Shown one piece after another: positions 44,081-53,842 of a stretch of DNA of 64,000 nucleotides. The translations under genes and the position numbers were made by a program. Source of the stretch: Oscillospiraceae bacterium (GTDB taxonomy: Bacteria > Bacillota_A > Clostridia > Oscillospirales > Oscillospiraceae); contig JAFQUA010000031.1 in assembly GCA_017408725.1 (NCBI GenBank), positions 55,529-119,528 on the forward strand. The letters run 5' to 3'. The number at the start of each line of letters is the position of its first letter. The first letter of the stretch is position 1. The notes under the pieces were generated by a model. It worked only from the letters and a program-made list of their open reading frames with translations. It did not search any database and was not told the origin of the DNA.

Positions 44081-45922
44081 TTATTCTACCGTTACCGACT
44101 TTGCAAGATTTTTCGGTTTGTCCACATCGCATCCGCGATTAACAGCGATGTAGTACGCCAGCAACTGCAGCGGGATCAGACTCAAGCTTGGCTGCAGCAT
44201 CGGTACCACAGCAGGAATCGGGATCACGCCCTGAACCTGCTTAGCCGCTTCTTCCGCAAGAGATTCCAGTGTGATACACAAAACATCTGCGCCTCTTGCC
44301 CGCACTTCCCGTATATTGGACATTGTTTTTTCAAAAAGCGGCGCAACGGTTGCAAGAGCCACCACCAATGTTCCCTCTTCGATCAATGCAATCGGCCCAT
44401 GCTTCAGTTCTCCTGCCGGATAGGCTTCGCTGTGAAGATAGGCAATCTCCTTCAGTTTGAGGCTGCCCTCGAGGCAAACAGCACAGTCCAGATTCCGCCC
44501 GATATAAAACGCATCGTGGTGCCCATAAAAGCGGCTGGAATAGTATTGCATCTGCTCTAAATTATGCGGGGACAGAGTCTTCTCAATATCCTCCGGCAGG
44601 TGCTGCAGTGCCTTGATCAATGCATTATATTCCGCATCTGTAACCGTTTTCATTTCCCCTGCCATATACAGTGCCAATAAATAGATCACAGCCAGCTGCG
44701 TAGAGAATGCCTTTGTTGTGGCAACAGCGATCTCCGGACCGGCACAGGTATAAACCGTCCGGTCTGCTTCCTTGGCGATTGCTGAGCCTACCACATTCAC
44801 GATTCCCAGTGTTCCTGCTCTACGCCGTTTTGCTTCACGCAGGGCGGCCAAAGAATCCGCAGTCTCTCCAGACTGACTGATGACGATCACCAGATTTCTC
44901 TCATCCAGAACGCCTTCTGAATAGCGGAATTCCGAAGCCATCACCGCTTCTGCCGGAATTCTACAGGTCTTTTCAATAATATACTTGGCAAGCACTGACA
45001 CATAATAGGCAGAACCGCAGGCGACCAGATAAATCTTACGAAGGCTTTTCAAATATTCTGCATCAAGATCAATCCCATCCAGCACCACACGGCCGTTGCG
45101 GATTCTCCCGGAAATGGTATCCCTGACTGCCTTAGGCTGTTCAAAAATCTCTTTGAGCATGAAATGCGCATAGCCACCACGCTCCGCCGCTGTGATCTCC
45201 CAATTAATTGTTTCCTTCTTTTTTTCAATCAAATCGCCGGTGGCATCAAAAAATTGCACACCGGTGCAATCCAAAACCGCCATTTCTCCGTCATCCAGAT
45301 AGGAAACATCACGGGTATGCGCAAGAATTGCCGTAACATCCGATGCGATAAAGGATTCCCCATGGCCAAAGCCAACTACCAAAGGCGAATCTTTTTTCAC
45401 GGCAACAACCCTTCCGGGGGTATCTGCGCAGAGAATCCCCAGCGCATAACTGCCACGGATTCGAGCCACTGCCTGCCGCACAGACCCAATAAAATCACCG
45501 CGGCGTTCATAGTAGAAACCGATCAAATTGGCAACGACTTCGGAATCCGTTTCCGAGCAAAAGCTGACACCGTTTTTTACCAGCTGTTCCCGCAGAGTAG
45601 CTTCGTTTTCGATAATACCATTATGCACCACCGCAATTTTTCCGGAATAAGACAGATGCGGATGGCTGTTTCTGTCTGACGGTGCACCGTGAGTGGCCCA
45701 ACGGGTGTGACCGATTCCGGTGCATCCCGGAACAGCCCCACCATTCTCGGTTTGCTCACGCAAAATTTCAATCCTTCCGCGGGATTTTTCAACCTGAAGT
45801 GTATTGTTCATTTGAATGCAGATGCCCGCTGAATCATACCCCCTATACTCAAGCTTACACAGGCTATTCAGTAAAATTGGGGCAGCTTGCTTTTCACCTG
45901 TATATCCTACAATTCCACACAT
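44081..45922 (-). CDS. glmS: Glutamine--fructose-6-phosphate aminotransferase (isomerizing)
   Basis: GlmS makes glucosamine-6-phosphate, the entry point for cell-wall amino sugars. The 613-residue protein starts MCGIVGYTG, giving the N-terminal cysteine nucleophile of the glutaminase domain (about 1-235). Two SIS sugar isomerase domains follow, with SQSGETADSLAALR and the C-terminal DKPKNLAKSVTVE. The leader is under 100 bases and holds no glmS ribozyme, so control must be different from that in Bacillus. Confidence 0.97.
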   Translation of the reverse strand: MCGIVGYTGEKQAAPILLNSLCKLEYRGYDSAGICIQMNNTLQVEKSRGRIEILREQTENGGAVPGCTGIGHTRWATHGAPSDRNSHPHLSYSGKIAVVHNGIIENEATLREQLVKNGVSFCSETDSEVVANLIGFYYERRGDFIGSVRQAVARIRGSYALGILCADTPGRVVAVKKDSPLVVGFGHGESFIASDVTAILAHTRDVSYLDDGEMAVLDCTGVQFFDATGDLIEKKKETINWEITAAERGGYAHFMLKEIFEQPKAVRDTISGRIRNGRVVLDGIDLDAEYLKSLRKIYLVACGSAYYVSVLAKYIIEKTCRIPAEAVMASEFRYSEGVLDERNLVIVISQSGETADSLAALREAKRRRAGTLGIVNVVGSAIAKEADRTVYTCAGPEIAVATTKAFSTQLAVIYLLALYMAGEMKTVTDAEYNALIKALQHLPEDIEKTLSPHNLEQMQYYSSRFYGHHDAFYIGRNLDCAVCLEGSLKLKEIAYLHSEAYPAGELKHGPIALIEEGTLVVALATVAPLFEKTMSNIREVRARGADVLCITLESLAEEAAKQVQGVIPIPAVVPMLQPSLSLIPLQLLAYYIAVNRGCDVDKPKNLAKSVTVE

Positions 45923-45948
45923 TTGGGATCACACTCCTTTTGTTTGCT

Positions 45949-45977
45949 ATTTTATATTATTTCTTTATCTTTTTCAA
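45949..45977 (-). promoter_or_regulatory. Promoter of glmS
   Basis: -35 TTGAAA (45972-45977) and -10 TAAAAT (45949-45954) with a 17-base spacer on the minus strand, 27 bases before the start codon. Confidence 0.7.
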
Positions 45978-46018
45978 CTCTTTTAACTAAAATTTTTGAC
46001 CAACGGCCGGATTTCAGG

Positions 46019-46912
46019 TCATTGGTCAAAAAAACTCATATTGCTGCTTTGTAATTGTTCAAGATTTACTAAATCTCTGGAAGTTATCCCCACAGCTCCC
46101 ATTTGCTGCAGCTCACAGCAAGCCTTGCTTCCGTCTTCCATGCAGAAAACTGGGCTCCAGCCATGGCGAAGATTCTTCACTGTTCCGTCCCATGTACCTC
46201 CGGATTCATAGGCACATTGGGCAACAAAAGTCTTTTCCGGCAGCGCATGGATGAGTCTGTTTCTGCTGATAGCTCGCTGTGCTGTAAAGGGCTGGTCAAA
46301 ATCACATTCGCTGAGGTATAGGATATTCCCCTGCTCCGGTTTTTCTTCCAGGCTGTCTGCAACCACAGAAATAACAACACCGCCATTTTTCAAGCATGCT
46401 GATTGCGCAATTCGATCCGAGCCCCGGGCATTTCCCGATACAAGGGCATATCCCTGTTTGGCCGCCTGCGCACCTACCTCCCACGCAAATGCGCGATTGG
46501 CAGCTAAAATGTCTCTGCTCCCTACCAAAGCGACTTTGGGCATGTCCAGCAAAGAGATATTGCCTTTTGCCCAGATGCAGCCCGGACTTTCCAATCCGAG
46601 CCTTTGACGCAAAACATCGGGATATTTGTCACTGACACGGGAAATGGGGACACAGTCTGCAGCTTCACCCCGCTGCAAATACCTATCCAACACAGCCGTT
46701 TCAGACAGCAAGTGCAGTATGTGCTGCGCCGCTTCTTTCGGGTATCCCAAGAAAGTTAGATCCTCAGCAGTCAGATCCCTGTCTTGTACTACAGCTTGGG
46801 ATTCCCGCACCCGGGATGCCAGTACCCGCATCTGCGCCACAGTCATTGGCTTTCGGTTGGGATCTCCCAGCGCTCCCGTCAGCAGCAGGAAACCCCGCTC
46901 CGCCCCTCTCAA
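46019..46912 (-). CDS. DprA/Smf-like DNA-processing protein
   Basis: A DprA-family protein with a Rossmann-like fold that in other bacteria loads RecA on incoming single-stranded DNA. The start is read as a TTG at 46912 overlapping the helicase stop (TTGA); the ATG of the longer frame lies well inside the helicase gene. The 297-residue product has an N-terminal helical region, then VALVGSRDILAANRAFAWEVG, SGNARGSDRIAQSAC and the conserved ISRNRLIHALPE. It lacks an obvious C-terminal winged-helix domain. No competence gene lies nearby. Confidence 0.8.
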   Translation of the reverse strand: MRGAERGFLLLTGALGDPNRKPMTVAQMRVLASRVRESQAVVQDRDLTAEDLTFLGYPKEAAQHILHLLSETAVLDRYLQRGEAADCVPISRVSDKYPDVLRQRLGLESPGCIWAKGNISLLDMPKVALVGSRDILAANRAFAWEVGAQAAKQGYALVSGNARGSDRIAQSACLKNGGVVISVVADSLEEKPEQGNILYLSECDFDQPFTAQRAISRNRLIHALPEKTFVAQCAYESGGTWDGTVKNLRHGWSPVFCMEDGSKACCELQQMGAVGITSRDLVNLEQLQSSNMSFFDQ

Positions 46913-48096
46913 CGGAAGCGCTTCTTTACGGGAATCGGTGCCTTGACCTCTTCCTCCGTCAAGCTGCCGTCCGCACCCAGAAGCATGGGTTTGATTGTAA
47001 AGTTGCAAAATTTCACTATTTCATCCAGTTTCGCTTTCTCAGGGAAATTGCCCACCAGGGAATAAGCACTGCCCTTGCGCTTGGCTCTGCCGGTTCTGCC
47101 GATCCGGTGGACATAGTATTCATTTTCTTCCGGCACATCGTAATTAATGACGCAATCCACATCATCCACATCAATGCCGCGGGATGCCACATCCGTTGCG
47201 ATCAGCACCATAAGCTTACCGTCCCGGTAACGCTGCATAGTCTTTTCCCTCTGACTCTGGCGGATGTCGCCGTGGATGCATTCACAATCCAAACCTGCCC
47301 GTTGAAAATCGTCACACAACCGCTGACACATATGCTTGGTGTTGCAGAAAATCATAACCCGCTCAAAGCCCTGAGTACGGATGAGCCGCAATGTGGTCTC
47401 CGCTTTTTCCAAAGGAGTCACCGTCAAACTGTACTGGTCAATGTCCGGACGGTCCTCCTGCTTGGGTTCAACGGTAATCTCCACCTCATCACGCTGGTAC
47501 ATCCAGGAAACTGTCATAACCTCCTGAGAAATGGTGGCAGAAAACAGACCCAGATTTTTCCGGTTCTTTACCTTCTCAATGATCCGGGTCACATCCTTGA
47601 AAAAGCCCATATCCAGCATTCTATCGGCTTCATCCAGCACGATCGTCTGGATCTTGTCCAGACGGATGGTCTTGCGGTTATAGTGATCCATCAATCTGCC
47701 TGGGGTCGCGACCACGATCTGGGGTTTCTTCTCCAGCTGCTTGATCTGTCCTCCAATGCCGGCGCCGCCGTAAAGCACTGCCACACGGATTCCTTGATAA
47801 TAGGTCAGCAGTCCCCTCAGTTCATCACCGATCTGAATGGCAAGCTCCCGGGTCGGCGCAAGGATCAAACCCTGCACATCGCCGCACTCCGGATCGATAT
47901 GCTCGATCATCGGAATACCGAAAGCAAATGTCTTTCCTGTACCGGTGGGCGCTTTGGCGATCACGTCCTTCCACTGCAAAAAACAGGGAATCGCTTCCGC
48001 CTGAATGGTGGTAGGATAACCGTAGCCCTTCTTTTCCAAGGCCTTCAGCATTGCCTTGCTGAGACCAAGGTCTGCAAAAGTCAAAATATCGCTCAT
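46909..48096 (-). CDS. DEAD-box RNA helicase
   Basis: An ATP-dependent RNA helicase, probably in ribosome assembly or mRNA decay. The start MSDILTFADLGLS (48096) follows AAGGA; the longer frame runs through the promoter. The 395-residue protein has the Q-motif, APTGTGKTFAFG (Walker A), PTRELAIQ, DEADRMLDMG, SAT, and the second domain with ATDVASRGIDVDDVD and HRIGRTGRA. The C-terminal extension is short (KAPIPVKKRFR). It is CshA/RhlE-like; the exact subfamily is not certain. Confidence 0.93.
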   Translation of the reverse strand: MSDILTFADLGLSKAMLKALEKKGYGYPTTIQAEAIPCFLQWKDVIAKAPTGTGKTFAFGIPMIEHIDPECGDVQGLILAPTRELAIQIGDELRGLLTYYQGIRVAVLYGGAGIGGQIKQLEKKPQIVVATPGRLMDHYNRKTIRLDKIQTIVLDEADRMLDMGFFKDVTRIIEKVKNRKNLGLFSATISQEVMTVSWMYQRDEVEITVEPKQEDRPDIDQYSLTVTPLEKAETTLRLIRTQGFERVMIFCNTKHMCQRLCDDFQRAGLDCECIHGDIRQSQREKTMQRYRDGKLMVLIATDVASRGIDVDDVDCVINYDVPEENEYYVHRIGRTGRAKRKGSAYSLVGNFPEKAKLDEIVKFCNFTIKPMLLGADGSLTEEEVKAPIPVKKRFR

Positions 48097-48133
48097 GTTT
48101 TTCGTCCTTTTATATATGTTATCTGTTTTTTCT

Positions 48134-48162
48134 ATTCTAACAGTTTTTCCAAAAATATGCAA
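48134..48162 (-). promoter_or_regulatory. Promoter of the helicase-dprA operon
   Basis: -35 TTGCAT (48157-48162), 17-base spacer and -10 TAGAAT (48134-48139) on the minus strand. Confidence 0.65.
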
Positions 48163-48211
48163 CATATCTTTCCTCTTCTCTCCAAATTCGAAAAAGCATT
48201 TGACGCAGGTG

Positions 48212-48240
48212 TGGACAAAAGCCAAAAAATATGGTATTCT
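48212..48240 (+). promoter_or_regulatory. Promoter of the tmk operon
   Basis: -35 TGGACA (48212-48217), 17-base spacer and -10 TATTCT (48235-48240), 40 bases before the thymidylate kinase start and divergent from the helicase promoter. Confidence 0.6.
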
Positions 48241-48280
48241 ATGATATCATAGTATTGCTATGGCTAGGAGGCATCATTTT

Positions 48281-48949
48281 ATGGGCAAACTAATTGTTAT
48301 CGAAGGCACCGACGGCTCCGGAAAATCCACCCAGTTTCAGCGGCTGACTGAGCATCTGGCTATAGACCGGCAGGAATTCAAAACGCTGGTATTCCCCCGT
48401 TATTCTGAACCAAGCTCTGCTTTGATCCGTATGTATCTGGGCGGAGAATTTGGTACGAAGCCCTCCGATGTCAATGCCTACGCAGCCTCCACCTTTTATG
48501 CGGTAGACCGTTACGCTTCCTATAAGCAAGACTGGGGCCAGTGGTATGAAAACGGCGGTTTAATTGTGTCTGACCGGTACACCACCTCCAATGCTGTCCA
48601 TCAGGCATCCAAAGAACCTAAGGAGAAACAGCAGGATTTCTTGAAGTGGCTGTATGAACTGGAGTACGACCGGCTGGGACTTCCCCGTCCCGATCTGACA
48701 ATTTATCTGGATGTACCTACCGACTTTACGGAAAAACTGCTCCGTGGTCGGGAGGCCGCTACCAACACCCACGCGGATATTCATGAAAAAGATATGCAGT
48801 ATTTAGCCACCTGCCGGGAAACCGGACGTGCTGCTGCTGCTTTTTACGGTTGGACTGTCATCGAATGTGTCAAAGAAGGTCAAATGCGCAGCATTGAGGA
48901 TATTCACGAAGAAATTTACCGCCATGTGCGGCACTGTTTGGAGGATTAA
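48281..48949 (+). CDS. tmk: Thymidylate kinase
   Basis: A cytosolic kinase making dTDP from dTMP. The ATG at 48281 follows GGAGG by nine bases; an in-frame ATG at 48260 lacks one. The 222-residue protein has P-loop EGTDGSGKST, the DR(Y) motif in VSDRYTTSN and IYLDVPTDF. It differs from classical Tmk in the loop after the P-loop (FPRYSEPSSALI) and belongs to a divergent clostridial branch, so action on another deoxynucleotide is possible. Confidence 0.88.
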   Translation: MGKLIVIEGTDGSGKSTQFQRLTEHLAIDRQEFKTLVFPRYSEPSSALIRMYLGGEFGTKPSDVNAYAASTFYAVDRYASYKQDWGQWYENGGLIVSDRYTTSNAVHQASKEPKEKQQDFLKWLYELEYDRLGLPRPDLTIYLDVPTDFTEKLLRGREAATNTHADIHEKDMQYLATCRETGRAAAAFYGWTVIECVKEGQMRSIEDIHEEIYRHVRHCLED

Positions 48950-48951
48950 CT

Positions 48952-49494
48952 ATGGTATATATGCTTCTTGGAACCGGTTTCGAAGAAACAGAAGCCATTG
49001 CGCCGTTGGATCTGCTGCGCCGAGCGGAAATCGAAGTAAAAACCGTGGGCTTGAACGGAAAGACTGTTTGCGGCGGTCACGGTATCGGCGTAGAAGCTGA
49101 TATTACCGTGGAGGAAACGGATTTTGCGGATGCACATATGATCATTTTGCCCGGCGGTTTGGGCGGTGTCGCCTCTATCCGGGCGTGCGAAAAAGCGATG
49201 AATGCCATTCGTACCCTCTGGAAGCAAGGAAAATTTGTTGCAGCCATCTGCGCCGGCCCCACGGTTCTGGCCGATTTGGGTATTACAGACGGCAAAAATG
49301 CTACCTGCTACCCCGGCTGTGAAAACGGCATGGGCAACGCTATCATGGCTGTCAATGTGCCCTGCGTCAGGGACGGTCAATTGATCACCGGAACTTCTGC
49401 CGGCTGTGCTATTCCCTTTGGTTTGATGCTTATCGAAGCAATCAAGGGTCAGGAAACCGCCCAACGCATCGCCAAGCAGATTGTCATTCGCTGA
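48952..49494 (+). CDS. DJ-1/PfpI family protein
   Basis: A 180-residue class I glutamine amidotransferase-like protein. It begins MVYMLLGTGFEETEA, with the conserved Glu near residue 12 and the nucleophile-elbow cysteine in AAICAGPTVL (about residue 100). Related proteins act as deglycases or chaperones, or in thiamine gene clusters (ThiJ); the substrate here is unknown. It starts two bases after tmk, so the two are coupled. Confidence 0.88.
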   Translation: MVYMLLGTGFEETEAIAPLDLLRRAEIEVKTVGLNGKTVCGGHGIGVEADITVEETDFADAHMIILPGGLGGVASIRACEKAMNAIRTLWKQGKFVAAICAGPTVLADLGITDGKNATCYPGCENGMGNAIMAVNVPCVRDGQLITGTSAGCAIPFGLMLIEAIKGQETAQRIAKQIVIR

Positions 49495-49507
49495 TTGGAG
49501 GTACTTT

Positions 49508-50998
49508 ATGGATAACAAAAAGATCACAGATCAGAACCCGGACGAAAGCTGGTTCGATGATCTGCTGCACCAGCCAACACTGGATGCCGAGATTGGTCCT
49601 GACGAAAGCGCCGTTACCTCTGCTGGCTTGACCGACATTTCCGATCTGGAATTTGAAAAAATCATGCAAGAGGCCCTGGCGGAAAAGAACACCTTTACAG
49701 ACGCCCTTATAGAAGAAGAATCTGTGCTTCCTCCCGCAGAGGAACTGCCGGACGAATATGCTGATGAAGGTGAGCCCGCACCGGCTGTCGAGGAAGAAAA
49801 CAAAACTCCCGATGATGACGAAATCGAAGATCCGGAAACAGATCCAAATAAACCCGTTCGAAAGGTTCGTCCCCGCAGAAAAAAAGGATACGGTTTGTTT
49901 GGTCTGCCACACTTGCTTTCCACCGCGATTTGGCTGGCATTGATTCTCTTTATCGGCTCCACTCTGGGTCGTCTGCTTTGGCTCTGTGCATCGGATATTC
50001 TTGCCTTCGGGCGGGAAGACAATACCGTTTATATTTCCATTACCGATTCCGACGATCTGGATTCCATTACAACCAAACTGCACGATGCCGGTCTGATCAG
50101 ATACAAAAGCGTTTTTAAGTTTTTTGCAGAATTTGTTAATGCAGATGAGAAGATCAGTGTTGGTACCTTTAAGCTAAATACACTGTATGACTACAATGCG
50201 CTGATCACCGGCATGAAGGAAAAGTCCTCCTACCGCGAATCCGTGGAAGTAGTCATTCCGGAAGGCTACACCTGCGCCCAGATTTTCAAGCTATTGGAAG
50301 AAAGAGGCGTGTGCTCCGCTGAAAAGCTGGAAGCTTACGCAATGGAGAGTGCATTTGCCGATTACTGGTTCCTAGAGGGTGTAGAAAGAGGCAACAAGTA
50401 TACACTGGAAGGCTTCCTCTTCCCGGATACCTACGAATTCTATACAAACTCCTCTGCAAAGCTGGTGTATATCAAATTCCTGGAGCGTTTTGAGGATCAG
50501 CTTGATAAGGATTTTGAAACCCATCTGGAAGCACTGAATTTACGGATCGCGGAAGTCCTTCGGCAGAGAGGCTATGATCAGAACTATATCGACAAACAGA
50601 TGATGGATCTTTACGATGTGATCACTGTGGCCTCCATGATTGAAAAAGAAACGGCGCACACCGGTGAAAACTACGATATTTCCTCCGTCATTTTTAACCG
50701 CCTCACCAATCGCGGTGAATTCCCCTATCTGCAGATCGATGCTACTATTGTCTATGCCCTCGGCGGCAAATCCGACCTGACTGCAGAGGATCTAAAAATC
50801 GACAGTCCCTATAACACTTATATGTACGGTGGACTGCCTCCCACGCCCATTTCCAATCCCGGTCTTTCCACCATTCTTGCCGCCCTGCGGCCTGCTGAAA
50901 CGCCCTATTATTACTATGCGCTGAATCCTGCCACCGGCGAGCATCATTTTTCCATGACGCTGAAAGATCATCAGGATTTCTTGAACACGCTGGGGTAA
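49508..50998 (+). CDS. mltG: Endolytic murein transglycosylase MltG
   Basis: MltG cuts nascent glycan strands at the membrane. The ATG at 49508 follows TTGGAGG. The 496-residue protein has a long acidic cytosolic region (1-115), a basic patch, one membrane segment (about 142-162), then a LysM-like region (VVIPEGYTCAQIFKLLEER) and the catalytic YceG domain with EGFLFPDTYEF, ASMIEKETA (catalytic Glu) and YNTYMYGGLPPTPISNPG. The acidic N-terminal extension of about 110 residues is long for the family. Confidence 0.95.
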   Translation: MDNKKITDQNPDESWFDDLLHQPTLDAEIGPDESAVTSAGLTDISDLEFEKIMQEALAEKNTFTDALIEEESVLPPAEELPDEYADEGEPAPAVEEENKTPDDDEIEDPETDPNKPVRKVRPRRKKGYGLFGLPHLLSTAIWLALILFIGSTLGRLLWLCASDILAFGREDNTVYISITDSDDLDSITTKLHDAGLIRYKSVFKFFAEFVNADEKISVGTFKLNTLYDYNALITGMKEKSSYRESVEVVIPEGYTCAQIFKLLEERGVCSAEKLEAYAMESAFADYWFLEGVERGNKYTLEGFLFPDTYEFYTNSSAKLVYIKFLERFEDQLDKDFETHLEALNLRIAEVLRQRGYDQNYIDKQMMDLYDVITVASMIEKETAHTGENYDISSVIFNRLTNRGEFPYLQIDATIVYALGGKSDLTAEDLKIDSPYNTYMYGGLPPTPISNPGLSTILAALRPAETPYYYYALNPATGEHHFSMTLKDHQDFLNTLG

Positions 50999-51002
50999 AA
51001 AT

Positions 51003-52220
51003 ATGACAAAATTAGAACTGTTGAGCCCCGCAGGCGATATGGAACGGCTGAAAATGTCCGTTCTGTATGGTGCGGATGCTGTGTATCTTGCCGGCACCAG
51101 CTTTGGAATGCGTTCCTTTGCCGGTAACTTTACGCCGGAAGAGCTTCCTCTGGCTGTTCAATTTGCCCATGAACACGGCGTAAAAGCCCATGTAACTGTC
51201 AATACCATGCCTCGAAATGAGGAAATTCAGAAGCTTCCCGTATATCTGGAGCAGCTGAACGACGCCGGCGTTGATGCGCTGATCGTTGCAGATCTCGGTG
51301 CTTTTATGCTGGCAGGCAAATACGCACCCAACTGCCAGCGGCACATTTCCACCCAGCAATCCATTGCGAATTATGAATGCGCCCAGAGCTGGTTTGATTT
51401 GGGTGCACAGCGCGTAGTTCTCGCACGGGAACTGAACCTCGAGGAGATCCGCACCATCCGCGAAAAAGTGGATCCTAAGCTGGAGATCGAGACCTTTGGC
51501 CACGGTGCCATGTGCGTCAGCTACTCTGGCCGTTGCCTGCTCAGCAATTATATGACTGGCAGAGACAGCAACCGCGGTGCCTGCGCCCAGCCTTGCCGCT
51601 ATCAATACGCATTAATGGAAGAAAAGCGTCCAGGTGAATACTTTCCCGTCTACGAAGATGAGAAGGGCACTTACATTATGAACTCCCGGGATATGTGCAT
51701 GATTGATCATCTTCAGGATCTGATGAATGCCGGCGTAGATTGCATTAAGATTGAAGGAAGAGCGAAATCCGCCTACTATGCCGCTATTGTTACCGGAGCC
51801 TACCGGCACTGTATTGATAATATCGCGGCAGGAAAACCGATCGATCCGATTTGGCGGGATGAAGTGGAGCATGTTTCTCACCGGATCTACTCCACAGGCT
51901 TTTACTACGGACAGCCGGGACAGTATACGGAACATTCCCGTTACATAAGGGAGTGGCAGATCGTTGCAAAGGTAGAATCCTGCGACGAAAACGGTTTGGC
52001 ATTATGCAGTCTGAACAACAAATTCCGTGCGGGAGATTCTTTGGAAATAGTCGGTCCCGACCTGCGTCCCTTCCCCATTATCGCACCGGTCATGTTAGAT
52101 GCAGAGAATAATCCGCTGGACGAGCCGAAAACACCCCAAATGAAGTTTAAACTGCAACTCCCCGAGGCAGTTCCCGCTCACTCTGTGATTCGCAAAAATG
52201 TAGATTTATCTGCTAAGTAG
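51003..52220 (+). CDS. U32 family peptidase / hydroxylation-type protein
   Basis: A 405-residue protein with the U32 signature (ETFGHGAMCVSYSGRCLLSN, about residues 160-180) followed by the conserved cysteines of RGACAQPCRY. Proteins of this family (YrrN/YrrO, RlhA, TrhP) are either collagenase-like peptidases or act in prephenate-dependent tRNA and rRNA hydroxylation. In Firmicutes the position next to mltG (yrrL) and the length fit TrhP-like tRNA hydroxylation, but this is inference. It starts four bases after mltG. Confidence 0.88.
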   Translation: MTKLELLSPAGDMERLKMSVLYGADAVYLAGTSFGMRSFAGNFTPEELPLAVQFAHEHGVKAHVTVNTMPRNEEIQKLPVYLEQLNDAGVDALIVADLGAFMLAGKYAPNCQRHISTQQSIANYECAQSWFDLGAQRVVLARELNLEEIRTIREKVDPKLEIETFGHGAMCVSYSGRCLLSNYMTGRDSNRGACAQPCRYQYALMEEKRPGEYFPVYEDEKGTYIMNSRDMCMIDHLQDLMNAGVDCIKIEGRAKSAYYAAIVTGAYRHCIDNIAAGKPIDPIWRDEVEHVSHRIYSTGFYYGQPGQYTEHSRYIREWQIVAKVESCDENGLALCSLNNKFRAGDSLEIVGPDLRPFPIIAPVMLDAENNPLDEPKTPQMKFKLQLPEAVPAHSVIRKNVDLSAK

Positions 52221-52233
52221 AAAGAGGTTTCCT

Positions 52234-52440
52234 ATGAGTAAAAAGCAAGAAAAAGAAAGACAATCCCTGATCTTGGTATCCGTTTCCTTTTTGCTGGTTG
52301 TAATTACCAGTTGGCCCGCCGAAATCACAACAGAAGCGCCCATAAGCATCATTGCTGTTATTTGCTATGCAGCAACTGCGGTTGTGCTGATCGTCGAATG
52401 GATCAAGCATTTTCTCAAATTCCGCAATAGCGAAGACTAA
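52234..52440 (+). CDS. Small membrane protein, 68 residues
   Basis: I do not recognise a family. The protein starts with a charged helix (MSKKQEKERQ), then has two hydrophobic segments (about residues 12-28 and 36-54) and a short charged tail. It has an AAAGAGG ribosome binding site 8 bases upstream, lies 13 bases after the U32 gene and is closed by a terminator, so it looks like the last gene of the tmk operon. Confidence 0.65.
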   Translation: MSKKQEKERQSLILVSVSFLLVVITSWPAEITTEAPISIIAVICYAATAVVLIVEWIKHFLKFRNSED

Positions 52441-52445
52441 AGCAA

Positions 52446-52472
52446 AACCCGCACCTGACGGTGCGGGTTTTT
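52446..52472. terminator. Bidirectional terminator between the tmk operon and UPF0210 gene
   Basis: AACCCGCACC pairs with GGTGCGGGTT around TGAC, followed by T runs on both strands. The genes converge here. Confidence 0.88.
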
Positions 52473-52474
52473 AT

Positions 52475-53833
52475 TCAGTTTCTTAAGCTTTGGATCGGGG
52501 CAGGAATGCGTCCGCCTCTGGCAACGAAATTATCAGCACCTTCACTGTGCACTGGCATCACCGGCGCACTGCCCAGCAAACCTCCCATTTCCACACGGTC
52601 TCCTACGACCTTATTGGGTGCGGGAATGATACGGACAGCAGTGGTTTTGCTATTGATCATACCAATCGCCGCTTCATCGGCAATGATTGCAGAAATCGTA
52701 GCTGCCGTGGTATCTCCCGGTACTGCAATCATATCCAGACCTACACTGCACACGCAGGTCATAGCCTCCAGCTTGGAAAGTGTCAATGTACCGCGCTCTG
52801 CAGCCGCGATCATTCCCTCGTCCTCAGAAACGGGGATGAACGCACCGCTAAGGCCGCCAACATGGTTGGATGCCATTACTCCGCCTTTTTTTACTGCATC
52901 ATTGAGAAGTGCCAAAGCAGCAGTTGTACCATGGGTACCGCAAACTTCCAAGCCCATTTCTTCCAGAATACGGGCAACACTGTCGCCCACAGCAGGAGTA
53001 GGAGCCAGACTCAGATCCACGATTCCAAAGGGAACGCCAAGACGCTCGGAAGCTTCTTGTCCCACAATCTGGCCCATGCGGGTGATGCGGAACGCCGTCT
53101 TTTTTACTGTTTCAGCCACAACATCAAAGGGCTGCCCCTTCACGCTCTGCAGCGCATGGTACACAACCCCCGGACCTGAAACACCTACATTCAAGACGCA
53201 TTCCGGCTCACCAACACCATGGAAGGCACCGGCCATAAAGGGGTTATCTTCCACCGCATTGGCAAATACCACCAATTTTGCACAGCCTAAACCGTCATTA
53301 TCCGCCGTAATCTCGGCGGTTTTCTTGATGATTCGACCCATTTCCGCAACGGCATCCATATTGATACCGGCCTTTGTGGATCCAACATTAATACTGGTGC
53401 ATACCCGCTCGGTGCAGCGCATTGCTTCCGGGATGGAACGAATCAGCTTCCAGTCCCCTTCCGTACAACCCTTTTGAACCAGTGCGGAAAATCCGCCAAT
53501 AAAGTTCACGCCGCATTCTTTGGCCGCGGCATCCAAGGTCTTGGCGATCTCCACATAAGAATCTGCCTGACAGGAACCCGCAACCAGTGCTATGGGCGTG
53601 ACCGAGATACGCTTGTTAACAATGGGGATACCAAATTCCCGTTCGATGTCTTCGCCAACCTTGACCAGATTCTTGGCGCAACGTGTGATCTTATTGTAGA
53701 TCTTATCGCAACATTTTTGCAGATCAACATCGCAGCAATCCAACAGGCTGATACCCATAGTGATGGTCCGGATATCCAGATGCCGCTTATCGATCATATC
53801 CAGAGTCTGCAGAATATCCTTTTGATTCAACAT
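52475..53833 (-). CDS. UPF0210 (PFL-like) protein
   Basis: A 452-residue protein of the UPF0210/DUF711 family, whose fold resembles pyruvate formate-lyase but without the glycyl radical loop. Recognisable segments are [27 protein letters not shown], and the C-terminal [19 protein letters not shown]. Function is unknown. The family is nearly always paired with a small ACT-domain protein, which is encoded here 9 bases upstream; amino-acid sensing is an inference from that pairing. Confidence 0.9.
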   Translation of the reverse strand: MLNQKDILQTLDMIDKRHLDIRTITMGISLLDCCDVDLQKCCDKIYNKITRCAKNLVKVGEDIEREFGIPIVNKRISVTPIALVAGSCQADSYVEIAKTLDAAAKECGVNFIGGFSALVQKGCTEGDWKLIRSIPEAMRCTERVCTSINVGSTKAGINMDAVAEMGRIIKKTAEITADNDGLGCAKLVVFANAVEDNPFMAGAFHGVGEPECVLNVGVSGPGVVYHALQSVKGQPFDVVAETVKKTAFRITRMGQIVGQEASERLGVPFGIVDLSLAPTPAVGDSVARILEEMGLEVCGTHGTTAALALLNDAVKKGGVMASNHVGGLSGAFIPVSEDEGMIAAAERGTLTLSKLEAMTCVCSVGLDMIAVPGDTTAATISAIIADEAAIGMINSKTTAVRIIPAPNKVVGDRVEMGGLLGSAPVMPVHSEGADNFVARGGRIPAPIQSLRN

Positions 53834-53842
53834 ACCCTTACC

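Noticed and set aside
45923..46018. glmS ribozyme
   Set aside because: The leader is too short and no ribozyme core is visible.
46816..48252. 478-codon open frame antisense to the helicase and dprA genes
   Set aside because: Its translation shows no domain and the opposite strand carries complete DEAD-box motifs; it is a shadow frame.
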